In this document: positions 58,532 to 64,000 of the stretch, one piece after another
How positions within the stretch are numbered: position 1 is the stretch's first letter
How the letters are laid out: each line of letters opens with the position of its first letter
Source: Asterella californica
Taxonomy: Eukaryota; Streptophyta; Marchantiopsida; Marchantiales; Aytoniaceae
Reading direction: 5' to 3'
Assembly: GCA_036924285.1 (NCBI GenBank)
Contig: JAYKYS010000038.1
Coordinates: forward strand, 248,001-312,000
DNA length: 64,000 nt
The notes under the pieces: model-generated
Seen by the model: only the letters and a program-made list of their open reading frames with translations
Told to the model about the DNA's origin: nothing
Database searches by the model: none
Position numbers and translations under genes: made by a program

Positions 58532-59608
58532 TCCACGCTCAACGCACAGCTGCACTAGCCTCCCCTTGGACACATTACTCACACTCATCTCTACTCTACT
58601 CTACATATTGACCCTTCACTTACAGCTGCATTCCCTTCGCCTCTCCTTTCTATTTTTAGTTTCCCTCTTCATCTTACGAAGCATCACGTTCAACATGTGT
58701 TGTCTTTCCTCCTACCCATCTTTTGTTTTCGATTTGCTTTCGAATTCCCTGCTCATTCACTTACATTAGCACCTTCTTCGATAAAGATCTCCGTCTACGA
58801 AAGTCGCATGCCAAAAATGTCACGAGCGTAATAACCTCGTTGCTCACTTCCACAGCACTGAATGACAGCCAGTTGCAGAGCGACAGCATCTCATACTCTT
58901 CTCTGTATCAAATGACTTGCCTTAGGACTAGGATTCCGCAAAAACTGTGTTTGACGGCAAACTCCCATCCTGCGTGATGTGACCACAGCGAGTTACTTTC
59001 CCAAGTGCTCGCATTTCCTCGTTCCTGATCGAAAGAAGGTGGCAAGATATGAGAGTTGTCAAGAGACGATTGAGAGATGACAGGTGTGTGAAGTGAAGAT
59101 GAAGAAACAGATGATTTGAAAGAAGAAGCAGAAGAGCGAACTTGGGTTTCGAGCGCACTTGGAAGAAGACACCATGTCGAGCTCGAGACGCTGAATACGA
59201 CGGCGGCTGCAGGCTCCCCCGGGGAGTGATCACAGACACACAACATAGACGCGGTTGGAGTTGGGGAACAGATTGAGAAAAAAGGTATGATATACACGAA
59301 GGAGAGAAGAGACAGAGGGAGAAAGGAGAAAGCGTTGGAAGGAGAGGAGAAACTGAACGAGCATGTAATGAATTTGCTAGGAACGACGAAGATAGGAATG
59401 TGAAATGAGTGTGAAACGAAGATGACGAAGAGGGGAAGATTGATCAGTTGTTCGAAAATGAAGAGAAGAAGGATACACAGAGACGGCGAAGCGAATGGTA
59501 AAGTCCAAAGAAAGAATTGGGAAGAAGAAGAAGAAGACGATGGAGCGAATGGCAAAGGCATCGAGTCGAAAGGAAGTTGTCATTGGTGTAAACAAAATAG
59601 AAAATTGA
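58532..59608. other. Intergenic region between convergent genes, strongly strand-asymmetric
   Basis: From about 59040 to 59600 the plus strand is almost all purine (GAAGAAG, GGAGAGG), so the minus strand, which carries the 3' end of the Reeler gene, is pyrimidine-rich. An open stretch on the minus strand (58908..59561) is hydrophobic and Ser-rich in a way expected from pyrimidine-rich DNA. I do not call it a gene. It is probably 3' UTR and spacer. Confidence 0.55.
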
Positions 59609-62600
59609 TCACAGGATAAGGAATGCACCAACGAGAATGAATCCAAATATGAATACCGAGGTGCTTGGAGAGCTTGTTGATGACCCATTCAATTTACCAT
59701 CACCGCTGCTGCTGTCACCGGTAGTACCACCAATATTCTCGGCTGTGCCGCCGCTGCTGCTGCCCGTACTTCCCATTGTTGATGAAGAGCCATTGGTTTC
59801 TCCTGTGGAACTTTCATCGTGTGTGCCGGTCGAAGAAGAGACATCATTTGAAGTTGACGACATTTGAGACGACGAGGACTCCAATGTGACAGAAGTTGAG
59901 GAAGACAGAGTTGATGTACCAGTAGATGATGAGGGAGAAGACGAAGAACTGGATTTCGGGGTGGTACCAGCGGACGATGATGATGATAATGAAGAAAATG
60001 ATGATGAGGATGATAGCGGGCCTGTCGATGACGAAGAAGAAGATGATGACGACGAGGATGAAACTGGCGATGGCTGAATGGCATCAAGTCGTCCTACCTG
60101 TTGAAGATTTTGACCTGAAAGCTTTGGTTGCCACGTATTGACGGACGAACTTGAAATGACTAAATCACAATCTTGACATGTATTAGCTACATCCCAATAC
60201 ATAGCCTGAGTTGAATTGAGTGAAAGCATCGTCTTATAAGATGTGCATGGTACACACTTCTCATTTGAAATCCATGACGGTGGTGTATATGGTGTCGCTG
60301 TTGGAATGTTTGTGAAGTTGCGGAGTGGATCAATGAATAAACATGTAGAGTACCATGCAGGATCAAGTGGATCATCAACAATACGCCAATCTTCTTCAAC
60401 TTGCATGTTCTGATCATGACCTGGGATTAAACCAAAACAATAATGCACACCTTGCGACTGATCAATATCGCTCCATTTTACTGCACCTGGTCGTAGTGGT
60501 GTACTCTGATTGTTGGCACATCCATCAAGCGTACGCTGGTTTACACTGAATGATAGACATGATTCATAACCAACACGGACGTCTTGTACGAGATAAGGAA
60601 TATTTGGTAGACGTGGGAGTGTTCCTGGTGGATTCGCAGATCGTACTACGAATACATTCGAGCATGCATTAATACCAAGCTTACGACAATCAGCAACACA
60701 TTGCGAGACATCCATCGATGAGGTCATCTTACGAGCCGGTGTTGCGGTATTCGTAACATACGTGAACTCACAATGATCCATCTTGATAAGATCGACCGGC
60801 CAACTGAGATCACCAACGTTGGGTGAGAGACCGTAGCGATTCTTAACTGGTGGTGAACCTGCTGGTAGTACATTGATATCCATACAATCCTTATAGCCAC
60901 CACCCCAATTGAAGTACAATACGTGATCACCAGCACCAGCCCATGATGGTACCTGCCACTTCAGAATATCTGATTGATCGACAACCACATGATGTTGAGA
61001 TGCGAGTGTGAATGCATTCCAGATAACTGCCGCAGATGTGAGCCATTTATATTTTGAACTCTGATAAGAGGCACGACGATCATTGACTGTGTATTCTGGC
61101 TTATATCTTGACTGTGCGACGTTGTAATCAGGAATGTTGAGATGTGTTGGATGTGCTAACGCCTTGTAAGTTGGATCACGAACAATAAATTCTGCATGTG
61201 ACTTGGAGATGTTATAAAGATCGAAATAGATCGGTACATTCTCTTGGAGTGTATCATTCGTCTGTGCGTAACCACCTGGCTTACGATCGTACTCATCACG
61301 TGAATTCAAATGATACTTCCCATAACCAACTGGAATATTTGATGGATCACTCGGTGAACTGTTGATATAGTCCATGATGATGGCCGTCAGATTCTTGACT
61401 GCAAGTTGATCGAGATCCTCCTCGCGTACGAGTGCAAAATAGTATGGTGTTAATGTATCAGGATGACCGAGTGACCATTCCACTTCGAACGTCTGTTCAA
61501 ATGTCACTTGTGCATGAGGTTGATTACCAATACGAGCTTGACATGGTGTATTGACAGCGGCCGTATCTGCACGATGGAGTGATTTGATATAGTTATGTCC
61601 AAGACCTGGCTGTAGAGCTGAACTTACTAAGATGCAAATGAAGAGGAGTAAGAGGGAACGAGACTTATTGATTGCTGATGTCACAAAGACGATGAGAGTC
61701 ATGACAACGACCACGGATGAGGCTGTTGAAGTCGACGAACCTGATGACAACGGACGATCATCAACCTCATTGCCATTCTGCTCGTACGATAATACTCGCC
61801 GACGTGCTGGTGACTTGGGTTGATATGGATTGGCAGGTTGTTTCGAACGATCATTAGTACAGACACAGATAGGACGATGAGTTGATGCTGCTTGTGAGAA
61901 GCATACATGTGGTGGCGGTGTTGTTGCTTGATTTAATGATGCATACATCTTAGGACATGAAGTGACATCCGAGCCACGAAAGGAGCATCGATTGGTTGCA
62001 TCAACAAAGGCAGCACCCTGATAGAGACACGATTGAACCATCGGACCCATACACGATAGACCGAGTGATGGAATCACTGCTGCTTGCCATGACAAAGCAC
62101 TGTTAATACCGAGTGTGTTCGTATAATGACAATACGGTGTGGCCGGAACCTGTTGAAGACATGCAAACGCGCATGCTTGACCAGGTCCACCAATGATTGT
62201 CTGTGATGCGAGTGTCTTTGACAAGACAGGTTCATTTGTTGTTGTTGTGTATGTGACAGGTTGAGGAAGTGCAGGTGGTGATAGAGATGAAGGACCTTCT
62301 GTTAATGTGAGAGTCTTCGGGAGGTACCAGAAGCTACCTTTATTCTGTTCACCTTGTTTGATCAACATCTTGAATCGTACGGTACCTGTACCTTTCTGAC
62401 CAGTCCAAAAGAATCGTGTATGAAGTGGCTTCAACTCAGCATCAATATGCGTGACGACCCAGCCCTTATTTGGTGTGCATGTATTCACTATTTGAAATGG
62501 TGCACCTGATAAGAGACTCCAATTGCCGACTTGATTATCAGTTGTTTTGGAGATCGTACCATTACCTGTGGTTGCATACATGACAAGTCCTATCCAGCTG

Positions 62601-62627
62601 TGAAACACCAAGTTTGCCCGTTTTGTA

Positions 62628-62705
<78 letters not shown>

Positions 62706-63352
62706 ATGAGTGAAGATGCGATGACCGCCACCTGTTGGTCAAGTTACCCACCAGCTGCCTATCCGAGTGCTACTGACCGCCGGTTGAGATCCCACACACG
62801 CAGGTGTAATTCAACTGGTACACCTGGTGTATATGTTGTTGGATCATTTGACATAGCATCCAATGGTGAATCACTTGTTCGTAAGGTATAGAACAGCGAA
62901 GGCGGATTGGCAGGAGCCACAGCCCAACTTGTCGATGTGGGAAAAGCAGGAAAGAATGAGAGGTCATTACCACACACCACCGACACTAGACCACACAGAC
63001 ACTGGGCACCTCGATATGTATGTACTTACGGCATGGTCCCTGATGACGGTCCGCCAGTTGAAACATTGTATCGACCATATCGACCAGATGGCCATTCAAG
63101 TTTGGTCGTGGAATCCACAGCACGGGTCAGGTCACATGACGGGAGTTGTCCATTGCTTCGACCATCAACCGATGTCAGTGACAGCACGGATGACACAAGT
63201 GTCACACACAAGATGGCGAACTGGACTTGATCAGGTGGAAGTGTGGATGGTGAGGCATACAAAAGTCAGCACCGCCACTTGATCATGACGGACGAGCGGG
63301 CAATCGCACAACCTAGTGCATCGATCCTACCTTTCATTCTCATTGGTGTCAT
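59609..63352 (-). CDS. Reeler-domain protein fused to a secreted domain with a candidate copper histidine brace
   Basis: Four exons in minus order: 63352..63331, 63225..63030, 62927..62778 and 62597..59609 (1118 residues); all phases close. The tiny first exon supplies MTPMRMK, joined to the hydrophobic VQFAILCVTLVSSVLSLTSVDG, a signal peptide. Exons 2-4 build a Reeler domain: TYTPGVPVELHLRVWDLN joined to RWIGLVMYA, then VGNWSLL, CTPNKGWVVTHID and FFWTGQKGTGTVRFKML. A Cys-rich segment and then a double hydrophobic stretch (residues 414-453) lead directly into GHNYIKSLHR. Together with VEWSLGHPD (His501), a histidine at 457 could form a copper brace like that of lytic polysaccharide monooxygenases, if cleavage exposes it; this is inference. 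GDHVLYFNWGGGYKDCMDIN fits such a beta-sandwich. A Ser-rich stalk and hydrophobic end (STSVFIFGFILVGAFLIL) suggest surface anchoring. Confidence 0.83.
62629..62702. repeat. Compound (GT)12/(GA)23 microsatellite in an intron
   Basis: On the plus strand about 12 GT units are followed by about 23 GA units. On the transcribed minus strand the tract is (CT)n(CA)n, ending about 30 bases before the acceptor of the third Reeler intron, so it lies at or beside the polypyrimidine tract. Confidence 0.95.
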
Positions 63353-63472
63353 CAAGAAGTGTGTGAGTGTGATGTGAGGATGGAGAGGAAAGAGAAACTC
63401 ATCAAAGCAACGGTCACTGTGACTCGGAAGGGCATGAGGTGAGTCACGGATCAACAACGAATCACGGGAGAC

Positions 63473-64000
63473 TCACTCGTGATTTTGGCCTGTTGTTACG
63501 TAATAACCAACATCACAATTAAATACGGCACATCCAGGCACTCCTTGCCCACATGATGGATGTGTATCGGCTTCCGCTCATCCACATCACCACAACATCA
63601 TCATGGTCCATAATCAGTGCATCCACCCAAGTCTTGCTCCCCGCAAGACGTGCTTGTTTCCAAGCAAGTGCATCTGTGATAAACGCTTTGTTTTGGTTTC
63701 GGCTGCTGACTGTTGTCAACATCTTGCTCCAGCACGAAGGAACTGTCGCTGTGCAGCCGGGACTTCATCGGAGAGCAATCTGCGCTCTGTGTGTGTGTGT
63801 GTGTGGAATATGCTCTGCGAAATATGTGACAAAGCGAGCAAGCAATGATATGATTAATCGTACAAAGACTCACAAGCGACCATGGTACCATCACGCGCAT
63901 TTGCCTCTTGTGCGACCATACTCAATGCTTCACTATTGTACTTATCATAAGCAACAGCATACGAACGAGATAGTGAGAAAGTTGATGCAATCTCTCCACC
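63473..64000 (-). CDS. 3' end of an unidentified gene (partial at window edge)
   Basis: Two exons are supported: 64000..63874, cut by the window edge, and 63576..63473. The donor is GTGAGT; the acceptor ATGAG lacks a strong pyrimidine tract. The phase closes (T + CG) and gives a C-terminus with SRSYAVAYDKYNSEALSMVA and CGQGVPGCAVFNCDVGYYVT before a TGA at 63473-63475. Four closely spaced Cys suggest an extracellular end. The gene runs in the same direction as the Reeler gene, with about 120 bases between. Family unknown. The 297-base intron carries a (GT)9 run. Confidence 0.5.

Noticed and set aside
58908..59561. A 217-codon open stretch on the minus strand with hydrophobic segments
   Set aside because: It lies on a pyrimidine-rich strand where Phe, Leu, Ser and Pro codons arise by composition. 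No motif or splice support, and it sits in the presumed 3' flank of the Reeler gene.
61610..61627. A possible 18-base intron (GTAAGT...CTACAG) just before His457 of the Reeler fusion
   Set aside because: Both ends match splice consensus and it is in frame, but 18 bases is far shorter than every other intron here (83 bases or more). Without RNA evidence I keep it as coding.
62598..62731. N-terminal extension of the Reeler gene as a Leu/Ser repeat followed by His/Thr repeat
   Set aside because: It is translation of the intronic (CT)n(CA)n microsatellite. Splicing at 62597 and 62778 restores a proper Reeler domain.
63266..63457. A minus-strand open stretch ending ...VMIKWRC as the last exon of the right-edge gene
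   Set aside because: A phase-compatible join exists, but the right-edge gene already meets a TGA directly after its Cys-rich exon, and part of the stretch is better used as the Reeler micro-exon.

Overview
The window is nuclear DNA from a unicellular eukaryote, not a prokaryote. Genes are interrupted by short GT..AG introns (about 83-300 bp) whose phases close perfectly, there are no operons or ribosome-binding sites, and proteins carry long serine, glutamine and acidic homopolymer runs. The gene content is that of a free-living protist: a Cache-type hybrid histidine kinase with receiver domain, FNIP/F-box-like leucine-rich proteins, CEMIP/TMEM2-like G8 proteins, LamG-rich giants, a Reeler protein, and many secreted proteins with Ser/Thr-rich 'SSSTG' stalks and hydrophobic C-termini. 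Amoebozoa or another amoeboid or heterotrophic lineage would fit, but I cannot fix the taxon from sequence alone. All three standard stop codons are used.

Layout. 0-6 kb: hybrid histidine kinase, three exons, minus strand. 6.6-7.1 kb: broken partial copy of a HAD phosphatase gene. 7.8-11.9 kb: G8/EGF/PAN surface protein (plus). 12.3-14.5 kb: F-box/FNIP-like protein and HAD phosphatase, minus strand, same reading frame, separated by one UGA. 14.9-16.9 kb: membrane-anchored condensation-type acyltransferase (plus). 17.2-20.4 kb: six-exon gene for a repeat protein with a polyserine stalk and one transmembrane helix, all introns phase 0 (minus). 21.1-25.0 kb: second, CEMIP-like G8 protein (plus). 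25.4-36.3 kb and 47.7-58.5 kb: two intronless 3.6-kilo-residue paralogues in opposite orientation (LamG domains, EGF, Ser-rich and Cys-rich segments, about eight to nine membrane helices, cytoplasmic tail), sharing a roughly 1 kb tract that looks identical at DNA level. 37-42 kb: FNIP pseudogene, an unrecognised two-exon gene and a full FNIP protein. 41.9-47.2 kb: large nuclear-type protein with Cys-rich zinc-binding N-terminus, a possible glycosyltransferase-like region and three SANT/Myb-like repeats. 59.6-63.4 kb: Reeler protein fused to a secreted domain with a candidate copper histidine brace. 63.5-64 kb: 3' end of another gene on the minus strand.

How the genes relate. Six of the genes encode secreted or membrane-attached surface proteins with related stalk architecture. 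Together they read as a cell-surface adhesion and matrix-processing neighbourhood: putative glycan-cleaving G8 proteins, LamG receptors, and a Reeler/His-brace protein. The histidine kinase would be the signalling component. That functional link is inference from proximity and domain content. The region is also dynamic, with partial duplications (HAD, FNIP), probable gene conversion between the giant paralogues, and many coding and intronic microsatellites.
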